Shown here: positions 53,001 to 61,572 of the stretch, piece by piece | How the letters are laid out: every line of letters begins with the position of its first letter | How positions within the stretch are numbered: the stretch's first letter is position 1 | DNA from: Lysobacter sp. ISL-50 | GTDB taxonomy: Bacteria > Pseudomonadota > Gammaproteobacteria > Xanthomonadales > Xanthomonadaceae | DNA: 64,000 bases | NCBI RefSeq assembly: GCF_018612875.1 | Contig: NZ_JAGGRI010000010.1 | Span: 120,395-184,394, forward strand | Direction: 5' to 3' | Notes under the pieces: generated by a model | What the model saw: the letters and a program-made list of their open reading frames with translations, nothing else | Database searches by the model: none | What the model was told of the DNA's origin: nothing | Translations under genes and position numbers: made by a program

Positions 53001-53692
53001 ATCGTGTTGACGATGTTGGAACTCAGCGCGCCGTCGGGCACGCGTTCGAAATCGTGCCCGGTCCAGCGCGCGGCGCCGGCCAGGGTGCTGATCCACAGCG
53101 TGCCGTCGGGCGCGACGGTGAGGTTGGCCACGCCTTCGCTGGGCAGGCTGCGCGCATCGCCCGGGCGCGGCATGTAGCGGCTGATCTTGCCGTCGTCGGC
53201 CATGCGGTACAGGCCGCCGCGCTCGGTGCCGAACCACAGCGCGCCGTCGGGCGTGGAGGCGATCGACCACACGGTATCGTCGGCGATGAGCGGGGTATTG
53301 CCGCGGTTGAAATAACGCCAGCGCTTGCGCTCGGTGTCGAGCATCGCCAGCCCGGCTTGCCCGGTGCCGATCCACACCCGGTTGCGCGCGTCCACGTGCA
53401 CCGCCCACACGTAGTTGTCGAGCAGGCCCTGTTCGCGCTGCCAGACCCGGTAACCGGTGCCGTCGTAACGCGCCAGCCCTTCGCTGGTGGCGATCCACAG
53501 ATAACCGTGGCGATCTTCGGCGATGCGGTTGACGGTATTGGACGGCAGGCCGTCGGCGACGGTGAGCTGACGCGGCCGCGGCGTTTCCGGCAGGCCGGCG
53601 AACACCGGTGCGGCCCACGCCGACATCGCGCAGGCCAGCATCAGCAGGCCGCGCAGCAGCCACGATGCGTGCGTGCATTGGTTTGCGTGCAT
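50084..53692 (-). CDS. Hybrid sensor histidine kinase 1 with periplasmic beta-propeller
   Basis: 1202 residues from the ATG at 53692; the longer frame runs antisense-out of frame through the next gene. Signal peptide (1-32). About 14 two-component-propeller repeats (D-x-x-G-x-L-W-I-A/G-T) fill 40-700. A Y_Y_Y domain follows, then a transmembrane helix at about 786-805. The kinase core has H842 in L-G-H-E-V-R-T-P, N-box N-L-I-G-N-A-I-K-F, D-T-G-P-G-L-N and G-G-S-G-L-G-L-A-I. The C-terminal receiver has D1131 (L-L-D-L-D-L-P-G). There is no DNA-binding domain, so output needs another protein. First of three tandem paralogues. Confidence 0.93.
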   Translation of the reverse strand: MHANQCTHASWLLRGLLMLACAMSAWAAPVFAGLPETPRPRQLTVADGLPSNTVNRIAEDRHGYLWIATSEGLARYDGTGYRVWQREQGLLDNYVWAVHVDARNRVWIGTGQAGLAMLDTERKRWRYFNRGNTPLIADDTVWSIASTPDGALWFGTERGGLYRMADDGKISRYMPRPGDARSLPSEGVANLTVAPDGTLWISTLAGAARWTGHDFERVPDGALSSNIVNTITFENDGTAWFGTPHGVGARRPDGRYEAAPWASFAPKFKVVDVLRRDRTGQYWFDLPQGLGVGGPDGIEVVPLFSTTSQGLVRPSWSGAYEDREGGLWFASNGHGLWYLPPSWRQFSVLTRRVDDPATMANGSVRGIAAASDGDMWLVGSGGVLDRLDPETGAVEHFAKDFSGGLALDRVLQDRRGQVWVTYYGGLARIDPATRAIANWHMDHSADAMISGTVELVESRDLIWLIGSDGDVQARDADGHVREAMSFGDRGLPKDLSAPLAGNGPDGELWIAGRGLWRWDENSRRFLTVPGAPTAEDVQAFVFEGKQRLWIAGFGSLDTYRWDGQRLQREFGLGLLDGLPSTEARGLTADSAGVVWMTTKRGLVRVDPFAHSVRVYGVKDGLPSQEFARAPVPRPGDGRILIGSPEGLVLFDPAVVRPIRSAPSLIVESIEVRRGADRVAFPTFMPDPAQAIAGRIPVVHIADGDRDLRIVVRLLSFNGTQSNRYRFRLRNYDPGWVEAGSSGERLFSQLSPGDYRLQIIAKTADNVWSPIQIVELHVDSPWWWSWWAVLGAIAMLLLVLAWILLAHRNRLQRRLAWQRSEHEREVTKQASLAKTRFLATLGHEVRTPMTGVLGMSELLLDTPLDQKQRGYTESIRRAGEHLLRLVNDALDLARIESGRLELADEPFDLRALVDQATDLMRPLAQQRGLTFEIEVAANVPRGLRGDGSRVCQILLNLIGNAIKFTDEGKVSVFVERLVPQGVRFEVADTGPGLNDEQKQRLFRRFEQAEGARTAARYGGSGLGLAISQELAAAMEGHIAVVSSPGQGARFLFDLPLPAAEPPRVVAGSTPEPVLRGLHMGPRAVLLVEDDPTVAEVIAGLLRVQGHRVTHVGNGLAALAEVATANFDIALLDLDLPGINGLDLARQLRTQGFTQPLVAVTARADADAEPQAAAAGFDRFLRKPVTGAMLGEAIDLVNPRPAAN

Positions 53693-53706
53693 GGACGCGG
53701 CGGCCA

Positions 53707-56700
53707 CTACGGCGCGTCCGCCTGGGCCAGCACGCTGTCGATCGTGTCGGCGAGCATCGCGCCGGTGATCGGCTTGCGCAGGAAACGGTCGAACCCGGCC
53801 GCCTGCGCTTGCGGCTCGGCGTCGGCATCGGCGCGCGCGGTCACCGCGATCAGCGGCTGAGTGAAACCTTGCGCGCGCAGCTGCCGGGCCAGGTCCAGGC
53901 CGTTGATGCCGGGCAGGTCGAGGTCGAGCATGGCCAGATCGAAACGCGCGGTCGCGGTTTCGGCCAGCGCGGCCAGACCGTTGGCGACATGGCTCACGCG
54001 ATGGCCTTGCGCGCGCAGCAAGCCCGCGATGACTTCGGCCACGGTGGCGTCGTCTTCGACCAGAAGCACCGACCGCGGCCCGGCCTGAAAGCCGCGAAAC
54101 ACAGGCTCCGGCGTTGAAGTCTCCACCACCGGCGGCGGCTGCGCCCAAGCCAAAGGCAGATCGAGCACGAATCGCGCGCCCTGCCCGGCCTGACTGAACA
54201 CCGCGACATGTCCCTCCATCGCCGCGGCCAGTTCCTGGCAGATCGCCAGGCCCAGCCCACTGCCGCCGTAGCGCGCCGCGGTGCGCGCGCCTTCGGCCTG
54301 TTCGAAGCGGCGGAACAGGCGCGCCTTTTGTTCTTCGTTGAGGCCCGGGCCGGTGTCGGCGACTTCGAAGCGCACGCCCTGCGGCGCCAGCGCGTCCACG
54401 CGCAGGTTCACCGAACCTTGCTCGGTGAACTTGATCGCGTTGCCGAGCAGGTTCATCAGGATCTGGCACACCCGGTTGGGATCGCCGCGCAGGCCCAGCG
54501 GCGCGCTGGCGACGATATCGACCTGGAAATCCAGGCCTCGCTGGCGCGCCAGCGGCCGCATCAGTCCGGCCGCTTCCTCGACCAGCGCGCGCAGGTCGAA
54601 CGGCCGGTCTTCCAGTTCGAGCTTGCCCGATTCGATCCGCGCCAGATCCAGCGCGTCGTTGACCAACCGTAAGAGGTGTTCGCCAGCGCGTCGGATAGAT
54701 TCCGTGTAACCCCGCTGCTTCTCGTCCAGCGGCGTGTCCAGCAACAACTCGCTCATCCCCAGCACGCCCGTCATCGGCGTGCGCACCTCATGCCCCAAGG
54801 TCGCCAGGAACCGCGTCTTGGCTTCCGAGGCCTGTTCGGCCACTTCGCGCTTGTGCACCGCCAACTGCCACGCGCTGCGGCGGCCCAGGCGGCGGCGGTA
54901 GGCGATCGCGCCGATCGCCAGCAAGCCGATGCCGATGAGCGCGAACACCAGTTGCGCCCAGTTCGAACGCCACCACGGCGGCTTGACGTGCAGGTTGAAG
55001 GAGAGCGGATCGGACCAGATGCCGTCGGCGCCGGCGGCCTTGATCAGCACGCGGTACTCGCCCGGGTCCAGCCGCGAGAACACGCGCTCGCCGTTGGCGC
55101 GCTGTTCGATCCAGTCCGGGTCGTAGCCTTCCAGCCTGAAGCGATAGACGTGCGAGCGCGGGTCCAGGAACGACATCAATCGGGCGACGATGCGCAGGTC
55201 GCGATCGTCCGATTCCAGTTGCACGCGGCCCTGCGCCGGCGTGAGCGTCCATTCGTCTTCTTCGCGCCGCACGCTCAGGGTTTCCAGCGACAAGCGCGGC
55301 GGCCGCGCGCCCGGGAACGGCGTGTCCAGGTCGAACAGCACCACGCCGTCGAGCGACAGCGCCGCGCCGACGCCGTCGGCGTTGCGATGCGGCGCTGTGC
55401 GGGTCAGCTCGACATTGGGAATGCCGTCGCCCAGGCCGAACAGACGCAAGCGGCGCGCATCGGCCGAGACCATCAACAGGCCGCGCGTGGTGGTGACCCA
55501 GACCGTGCCGTTGCGGCTGACCAGCAACCCGGAGACGTTCGTGTCGGGATAGTCGGCGGTGTTGTCGATGCGCCGTTCCAGTTCCAGCTTGCCGCCCTGC
55601 CAGCGATACGATTCCAGCGCGCCGCTGCGCGCCATCCATAGCCGCTGCGGGCCGGCGAAGCTGAGCGCCTGGATGTCGCTGAAAGCGCCGCCGGGCACGG
55701 GGACGAAACCGTCGCCGTCCCAGCGCTGCAAACCGTTGTTGCCGGCGAACCACGGCTGCCCGTCCGGCCCCGGGCGGAAGGTCGCCGTGCTGGTCAGGAA
55801 ACCGGCGCTGCCCAGCACTTTCTCGATCTCGCCGGCCGGCAGCGGCTCGCCGTCGGCGCGGTAGCGGCGCACCGACCCGTCGGAGAACCACAGCCACAGG
55901 CTGCCGTCGGGCCACTCGTACAGGAACCACACCGTCGCGCCCAGGTCCGGATCGCGCGCCGAGAACGGCCAGCGCCGCGCTTTGCCCGTGGCCGGATCGA
56001 ACAGGCTCAGGCCGGTGGAATGGCCGACCCACAACTGCCCGTCGGGACGCGCGAACAAGGTGTGCAGCCACTTCACGCCCAGGCCCTTGCTGTCGGCGAC
56101 CGGTTCCAGGTCGCCGCTGCCGGCGCGCAGGCGGTACAGATCGGTCGCGGTCAGCATCCAGAAACCGCCGTCGCCGTCGGGCGCGATGTCGCGCGCGTCG
56201 AGGCGGTCGATGCGGCGGCCGCCGACGGAGGTGATCGACGCGAAGCGGTTCCAGTCCGGCGGCAGATACGCAAGACCTTGCGAATAGGTGACGAACCAGA
56301 TGCCGCCTTCGTCGTCGCGCAGCATCTGCATCAGGCCGCTGCGCCGGTCCCAGACGCCGTCGCCGGCATCGTCCTGCAGCAAGCGCACGTTGTCGTCGCT
56401 GTCCACCCGGTACAGGCCGGCGGTGGTGCCGATCCAGCGGCCGCCGGACAGATCGCTGACGACGATGGCGTTGGTGGTTTCCTCGCCCAGCGCCCACGGC
56501 GCCGCGGTCATGCGATCGTCCGCGCTCAGGCGGAACAGGCCGCGCTGGGTGCCGACCCAGGTCGAGCCGTCGGCGTCGGGCGACAACTCGCCGATGCGCA
56601 CGCCGGCGGTTTCGTCGCGGCCGATCGGCGCGAAGCGATCGTTATCGAAGCGCGCCAGTCCGTTCATGGTGCCGACCAGCAAGCGGCCGCGCGTGTCGGC

Positions 56701-57261
56701 GAGCAAGGCGGTGACCGGCCCGCGCGGCAAGCGCGCGCCGGCGCCGACGCCGGGCTCATAACGCGTCACTTTGACGCCGTCGGGCGCGATGCGGCACATC
56801 TGGCCGGCGTAGGTCGCGGTCCAGATCGAACCGTCGGGCGTGCCGGTGAGATACGAGACGTCGTCGCTGCACGAAGCGTCGGCGCCGGTGAAACCGACGC
56901 GGACGAATTCCTTGCGATCGGCGCCGAGATAGCTCAGGCCGTTGCGGCTGGCCACCCACACGCGATCGCCGGCGTCGACGTAGAGGTCTTCGAGCATGTT
57001 GTCCGGCAGCGAACCGCTCAGGCCGATGGTGTGGCGCCACAGCGCGAACTCGACGCCGTCGTAGCGCGCCAATCCGTCTTCGGTGGCGATCCACAGATAG
57101 CCCTGATGGTCGAGCTCCATCGCCACGACCGATTTGGGCAGGCCTTGCTCCTGGCCGAAGCGGCGGAAGCGCGGGGTTTCCGGCAAGCGCGCTTGCGCCT
57201 CGTTGGCGAACTGCGCGCTCAACAACAGCAACAGGAGCAGACACAGACTACGTCCCAGCAC
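53707..57261 (-). CDS. Hybrid sensor histidine kinase 2 with periplasmic beta-propeller
   Basis: 1184 residues. Signal peptide M-L-G-R-S-L-C-L-L ending at A-Q-A (about 24). Propeller repeats such as G-Y-L-W-I-A-T-E-D-G-L-A-R-Y-D-G fill 30-690, followed by Y_Y_Y. Transmembrane helix about 769-787. H824 is the phospho-donor, with N-L-L-G-N-A-I-K-F, G-G-S-G-L-G-L-A-I and receiver D1113. It stops 14 bases before the start of kinase 1. The sensory half differs clearly from its neighbours, while the kinase and receiver are nearly the same, so it probably reads a different ligand. Confidence 0.93.
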   Translation of the reverse strand: MLGRSLCLLLLLLLSAQFANEAQARLPETPRFRRFGQEQGLPKSVVAMELDHQGYLWIATEDGLARYDGVEFALWRHTIGLSGSLPDNMLEDLYVDAGDRVWVASRNGLSYLGADRKEFVRVGFTGADASCSDDVSYLTGTPDGSIWTATYAGQMCRIAPDGVKVTRYEPGVGAGARLPRGPVTALLADTRGRLLVGTMNGLARFDNDRFAPIGRDETAGVRIGELSPDADGSTWVGTQRGLFRLSADDRMTAAPWALGEETTNAIVVSDLSGGRWIGTTAGLYRVDSDDNVRLLQDDAGDGVWDRRSGLMQMLRDDEGGIWFVTYSQGLAYLPPDWNRFASITSVGGRRIDRLDARDIAPDGDGGFWMLTATDLYRLRAGSGDLEPVADSKGLGVKWLHTLFARPDGQLWVGHSTGLSLFDPATGKARRWPFSARDPDLGATVWFLYEWPDGSLWLWFSDGSVRRYRADGEPLPAGEIEKVLGSAGFLTSTATFRPGPDGQPWFAGNNGLQRWDGDGFVPVPGGAFSDIQALSFAGPQRLWMARSGALESYRWQGGKLELERRIDNTADYPDTNVSGLLVSRNGTVWVTTTRGLLMVSADARRLRLFGLGDGIPNVELTRTAPHRNADGVGAALSLDGVVLFDLDTPFPGARPPRLSLETLSVRREEDEWTLTPAQGRVQLESDDRDLRIVARLMSFLDPRSHVYRFRLEGYDPDWIEQRANGERVFSRLDPGEYRVLIKAAGADGIWSDPLSFNLHVKPPWWRSNWAQLVFALIGIGLLAIGAIAYRRRLGRRSAWQLAVHKREVAEQASEAKTRFLATLGHEVRTPMTGVLGMSELLLDTPLDEKQRGYTESIRRAGEHLLRLVNDALDLARIESGKLELEDRPFDLRALVEEAAGLMRPLARQRGLDFQVDIVASAPLGLRGDPNRVCQILMNLLGNAIKFTEQGSVNLRVDALAPQGVRFEVADTGPGLNEEQKARLFRRFEQAEGARTAARYGGSGLGLAICQELAAAMEGHVAVFSQAGQGARFVLDLPLAWAQPPPVVETSTPEPVFRGFQAGPRSVLLVEDDATVAEVIAGLLRAQGHRVSHVANGLAALAETATARFDLAMLDLDLPGINGLDLARQLRAQGFTQPLIAVTARADADAEPQAQAAGFDRFLRKPITGAMLADTIDSVLAQADAP

Positions 57262-57623
57262 GGACTCCTCCTGGACCGCGAGCGATTCTCTCCCGGTAAG
57301 GCCGGTGCGCTATCGTCGCAACGGCCCCGGTCGGGCGCAAGCGCGGGATGGCGGGGGAACGGTTCTGGCGCAAGGCCCACAGTATGTCTGAGCGCCGCTG
57401 CGCGGGGTGTCGCGGATGTGTGTTTTGCGATGAGGTGCGGGACTTTGGCGAGGTGTGTGCGCTGGGCGGTGATTCGGGGGCTGCGGGTTTCGTGGCGGCT
57501 GAGAGGAAAGCATCGGGGCTGAAGCCCCTCCCACAAGAGCAAGTGCCGATGACGGCTCTTGTGGGAGGGGCTTCAGCCCCGATGCCTTTCGATCAGCCCT
57601 CACCCAGCCTCACACCACCGGCT
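57262..57623. other. Intergenic region between kinases 2 and 3
   Basis: 362 bases; the family B palindrome occupies 57506-57597. The rest should hold the kinase 2 promoter, with CGGACTCCTCCTGG-type sequence (AGGAGG on the minus strand) just ahead of its start. Confidence 0.6.
57506..57597. repeat. REPIN-like unit, family B, everted arms
   Basis: AAAGCATCGGGGCTGAAGCC arm first, then GGGAGGGGCTTCAGCCCCGATGCCTTTC. The arm order is reversed relative to the other family B units, so the pair is tail-to-tail rather than head-to-head, with a short GCTCTTG palindrome at the centre. Confidence 0.9.
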
Positions 57624-60600
57624 TCACCCCGAGGCCGGCGGTTTCGCCGCCCTCTCCACAATATCGCGCAGCGCATCGGCCAACATCGCGCCGGTCACCG
57701 GTTTGCGCAGGAAGCGGTCGAAGCCGGCGGCGACGGCCTGCGGTTCGGCATCGGCATCGGCGCGCGCGGTCACCGCGATCAGCGGCTGGGCGAAGCCTTG
57801 CGCACGCAATTGCCGAGCCAGATCCAGGCCGTTGATGCCGGGCAGATCGAGATCGAGCATGGCCAGATCGAACGGCGCCGTGGCGGTTTCGGCGAGCGCG
57901 GCCAGACCGTTGGCGACATGGCTCACGCGATGGCCTTGCGCGCGCAGCAGGCCCGCGATGACCTCGGCCACGGTCGGATCGTCCTCGACCAACAGCAACG
58001 CGATCGGCCCCACCTGCAAGCCGCGCAACCCAGGCTCCGGCGTCGAATTCGCCGACACCCGCGGCGGCTCCGCCTCGGCCAGCGGCAGATCGAACACGAA
58101 GCGCGCGCCCTGCCCGGGTTCGCTGAACACCGCGATCTGTCCGTCCATCGCCGCGGCCAATTCCTGGCAGATCGCCAGGCCCAGCCCGCTGCCGCCGTAA
58201 CGCGCCGCGGTGCGCGCGCCTTCGGCCTGTTCGAAGCGGCGGAACAGGCGCGCTTTCTGTTCTTCGTTGAGACCCGGGCCGGTGTCGGCGATTTCGAAAC
58301 GCACGCCCTGCGGCGCCAATGCTTCGACCAGCAGGCTGACCCGGCCCTGCTCGGTGAACTTGATCGCGTTGCCGATCAGGTTCAACAGAATCTGGCACAC
58401 GCGACTGCCGTCGCCGCGCAGGCCGCGCGGCGCGCTGGCGGCGATCCGGACCTCGAAACTCAGGCCGCGCTGCTGCGCCAGCGGCCGCATCAGATCGGCG
58501 GCCTGATCGACCATCGCGCGCAGGTCGAAAGGCTCATCGGCCAGTTCCAGCTTGCCCGATTCGATCCGCGCCAGATCCAACGCGTCGTTGACCAACCGTA
58601 AGAGGTGTTCGCCAGCGCGCCGGATAGATTCCGTGTAACCCCGCTGCTTCTGATCTAGTTGCGTATCCAGCAACAACTCGCTCATCCCCAACACGCCCGT
58701 CATCGGCGTGCGCACCTCATGCCCCAAGGTCGCCAGGAACCGGGTCTTCGCCAACGAGGCGTGCTTGGCCACTTCGCGCTCATGCTCGGCGCGTTGCCAG
58801 TTCAAGCGCCGCGCCAGCCGGCGCCGGTACGCCATCGTGCCCCACCACGCCGCCAGCGCGATCAGGCCGAGCAAGGCCGCCATCGCCGGCGGCGTTCGCC
58901 ACCACGGCGGGCGCACGTTGAATTCCAGCGTGCGTTCCTCGGCGGCGTTGCCGTTGGCGTCGATCGCGCGCGCATGCAGCAGATAACTGCCCGGCGGCAG
59001 GCCGGCGAACACGCGCTCGCCGCTGTCGCCGACCGCGACCCAGTCGTTGTCGTATCCGTCCAGGCGGGTGTAGTAGCGATTGGATTGCGGATCGTCGAAC
59101 GAGAGCAGCCGCATCTGCACACGCATTTCGCGATCGTCCGGAGCCAGGCTCGGCAGCGATGCGTAGCGCGAAGCGCGCTCGGAACGCGACGGCCGCGGCG
59201 TGACGTGCAGCGGCAACGGCACCCAGCGGCCGTGCCGGCGCACGTCGAGCTGATGCCAGACCAGGCGCGGCTGGCGCGGCGGCGGATCGGCCAGGGCGGT
59301 GTCGATCAACACCACGCTGCCGTCCGACAGCGACGCGGCGAGCACGCCGTCGGCGGTCAGCACCGAGGCGCGGCGCAGGAATTCCTGGCTGCTCATGCCG
59401 TCCTGCACGCCGAAGCGGCGCAGCCGCCGATGCAGCGGGTCCCAGCGGAACAGGCCGCGCGAGGTCGGCAGCCAGATGCGGCCGACGCGATCGCGGAACA
59501 GGCCGGTGCCTTCGACCGCGGGAATGCCGTCTTCGACCCCGACCCGCGATTCCAGGCGCCAGTCGCCGCCGTCGCGCTGGTAATGCTCCAGGCCGTTGAG
59601 GCGTTGCAGCCACAGGCTGGCGGCGTCCTCAAACACGAAGCCGAACACGCGGTCGGCCGGCAGCCCGGGCACTTTGCGCATCACGTTGCGCAGGCGGTCG
59701 TGACGCAGCAGGCCTTGCCCGGACGCGATCCACAAGCCGCCGTCGGGCGCGAAACCGATCGCGTCGAAGTCGCCGTTGCCGATGCCTTGCTGGTTGCCGA
59801 CGCGGATGGTGTTGATCACCTCGCCGGTGTCGGTATCGCGCTGTTGCAGGCCCTGGGTGAGGAAGGAAGTCCACAAGGTGCCGTCGGGCGCGATCACGGC
59901 GCGGTCCGGTTCGCCGGGCAGCACCGGTTCGGGCGTGTCGGTGGTCCAGTCGCGCCAGATGCCGGACGGATCGATCCGCACCAGGTTGTTGCGGCTGGTG
60001 GCGATCCACAGCCGGCCCTTGCGGTCTTCGACCGCGGTGTTGGGCGTGCCGCCCTTGCCCATCGCGTCGTGCGGGCCGTCGGTGACCGGCTCGACCACGC
60101 CGTCCAGGCCCAGCCGCTCGATCTCGCCGCGCGCGCCGACCAGCCAGAAGCCGCCGCGCGCGGCCGGCGTCACGGCGGTGTACAGCTCGCTGCTCAGGGT
60201 GCCGCGTTCGCGCGAATACTGGGCGATGCGGCGCCAGTCCGAGCGCAGATAGCCGACGCCGACACCGGCCAGCGGGAACCAGAACGAACCGTCGTCCTGG
60301 CCGACGATCTGCAGCACCGGACGCGCCGGACGCGCCGGGCCCAGCGCCATCGGCAGCGGCACCGCGTTCGGCGCCGCGCGCCAGATGCTGCGCTGCGTGC
60401 CCAGCCAAAAATTGCCGCCGCGATCCGGCGCCAGGGTCAGCACCGCGTTGAGGTTGCCGAACATCACGGAGTAGTCCGGACTGCTCCAGCGGCCGCTGCG
60501 CTCGCGCCGGTACAGGCCGGTCTTGGCGCCGACCCAGAGCTGATCGCCGACCGGGGTGACCGACAGCACCCACGGCGCCGGGTCGGTGCCGGGCACCTCG

Positions 60601-61232
60601 ATGCGTTCGAAATCGCTGCCGGTCCAGCGCGCCAGGCCCTTGAAGGTGCCGATCCACAAGTCGCCGCGCGCGTCGAAGTTCAGCGACAGCACGGTGTCCG
60701 ACGGCAGGCTGCGCGAATCGCCGTCCTTGGGCATGTAGCGGGTGATCAGGCCGTTGCGATCGAGCCGGTGCAGGCCGCCGCCGTAGGTGCCGAACCAGAC
60801 TTCGCCGTTGCGGCTGGCCACCGCGAAAGTGTCGTCGCTGCCGATTTGCGCGCGCTCGGCGTGGCGGTAATGGACGAAGCCGTTGCGCTGCGCGTCCATC
60901 ATGCTCAGGCCGCGGCCCTCGGCCGAGACCCAGATGCGGTCGCGATCGTCCACGGTGACCAGGGTCAGGTCGTTGCCGGGCAGCGAGGCCGGATCGTCCG
61001 GGGTGTGCCGCCAGACCTTCATGCCGATGCCGTCGTAGCGGGCCAGGCCGTCGGTCGTGGCCAGCCACAGATAGCCGGCGTGGTCGAAGGCCATGCCGTT
61101 GACCTTGCTCGACGGCAGGCCGTCGGGGACGCCGATGATGCGCGCGCGCGGTGCCTCGGGCACGGCAGCCCGGGCCGCGAATGGTGCACTCAGGCACAGA
61201 CACAGGCAGGCGCATAGCAGCGTTCGCAACAT
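57624..61232 (-). CDS. Hybrid sensor histidine kinase 3 with periplasmic beta-propeller
   Basis: 1202 residues from the ATG at 61232, which has GGGAGGGAA upstream; the longer frame lacks a signal. Signal peptide M-L-R-T-L-L-C-A-C ending at A-R-A-A (about 22). Propeller repeats (G-Y-L-W-L-A-T-T-D-G-L-A-R-Y-D) fill 30-690, then Y_Y_Y and a transmembrane helix at about 782-801. Kinase H838, N-L-I-G-N-A-I-K-F, G-G-S-G-L-G-L-A-I and receiver D1127 are intact. Same length as kinase 1. Its divergent neighbour is the YceI operon. Confidence 0.93.
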   Translation of the reverse strand: MLRTLLCACLCLCLSAPFAARAAVPEAPRARIIGVPDGLPSSKVNGMAFDHAGYLWLATTDGLARYDGIGMKVWRHTPDDPASLPGNDLTLVTVDDRDRIWVSAEGRGLSMMDAQRNGFVHYRHAERAQIGSDDTFAVASRNGEVWFGTYGGGLHRLDRNGLITRYMPKDGDSRSLPSDTVLSLNFDARGDLWIGTFKGLARWTGSDFERIEVPGTDPAPWVLSVTPVGDQLWVGAKTGLYRRERSGRWSSPDYSVMFGNLNAVLTLAPDRGGNFWLGTQRSIWRAAPNAVPLPMALGPARPARPVLQIVGQDDGSFWFPLAGVGVGYLRSDWRRIAQYSRERGTLSSELYTAVTPAARGGFWLVGARGEIERLGLDGVVEPVTDGPHDAMGKGGTPNTAVEDRKGRLWIATSRNNLVRIDPSGIWRDWTTDTPEPVLPGEPDRAVIAPDGTLWTSFLTQGLQQRDTDTGEVINTIRVGNQQGIGNGDFDAIGFAPDGGLWIASGQGLLRHDRLRNVMRKVPGLPADRVFGFVFEDAASLWLQRLNGLEHYQRDGGDWRLESRVGVEDGIPAVEGTGLFRDRVGRIWLPTSRGLFRWDPLHRRLRRFGVQDGMSSQEFLRRASVLTADGVLAASLSDGSVVLIDTALADPPPRQPRLVWHQLDVRRHGRWVPLPLHVTPRPSRSERASRYASLPSLAPDDREMRVQMRLLSFDDPQSNRYYTRLDGYDNDWVAVGDSGERVFAGLPPGSYLLHARAIDANGNAAEERTLEFNVRPPWWRTPPAMAALLGLIALAAWWGTMAYRRRLARRLNWQRAEHEREVAKHASLAKTRFLATLGHEVRTPMTGVLGMSELLLDTQLDQKQRGYTESIRRAGEHLLRLVNDALDLARIESGKLELADEPFDLRAMVDQAADLMRPLAQQRGLSFEVRIAASAPRGLRGDGSRVCQILLNLIGNAIKFTEQGRVSLLVEALAPQGVRFEIADTGPGLNEEQKARLFRRFEQAEGARTAARYGGSGLGLAICQELAAAMDGQIAVFSEPGQGARFVFDLPLAEAEPPRVSANSTPEPGLRGLQVGPIALLLVEDDPTVAEVIAGLLRAQGHRVSHVANGLAALAETATAPFDLAMLDLDLPGINGLDLARQLRAQGFAQPLIAVTARADADAEPQAVAAGFDRFLRKPVTGAMLADALRDIVERAAKPPASG

Positions 61233-61572
61233 CCGGTTCCCTCCCCCAATGAAACACGCCGTCCTGGCGGGCCGTTCCGGGCCATTCCAAGCCGTCCTCG
61301 ATGCCTCTAAGACACCTTTTTGGTGCCCTTCCGGGCTCACGCCGGCCGCCCCCGTACATGGCGGCCATGTGACGTCCGGTCTTTCCCCGTGCAGTAGGCT
61401 CGGCGATATCGGCCCTGCGAGGCAAGTCACGGAACTTACGCCCCGCCTCGGCCGTCGGTCGGAAGGTGCCCGATCGAGCGCGCGGGGCCGTCCGCAACGG
61501 ATCGTTGCGCGCGTCTAGACACGGCTGTGCACGGCTATGCCTAGAATCCACACCCATCTTGCCGGAGCTGCC
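61233..61572. promoter_or_regulatory. Divergent promoter region, kinase 3 / YceI operon
   Basis: 340 bases with no supportable gene. It must hold promoters for both divergent units. No palindrome or repeat stands out; GGAG lies just before the YceI ATG at 61573. Confidence 0.5.

Noticed and set aside
50234..53860. 1208-residue plus-strand open frame opposite kinase 1
   Set aside because: Its codons mirror the kinase gene, the product is His/Arg/Gln-rich without motifs, and kinase 1 has a complete domain set on the other strand.
58659..61217. 852-residue plus-strand open frame opposite kinase 3
   Set aside because: Same reasoning: antisense shadow with repetitive Val/Gly/Arg/Gln composition and no recognisable start context.
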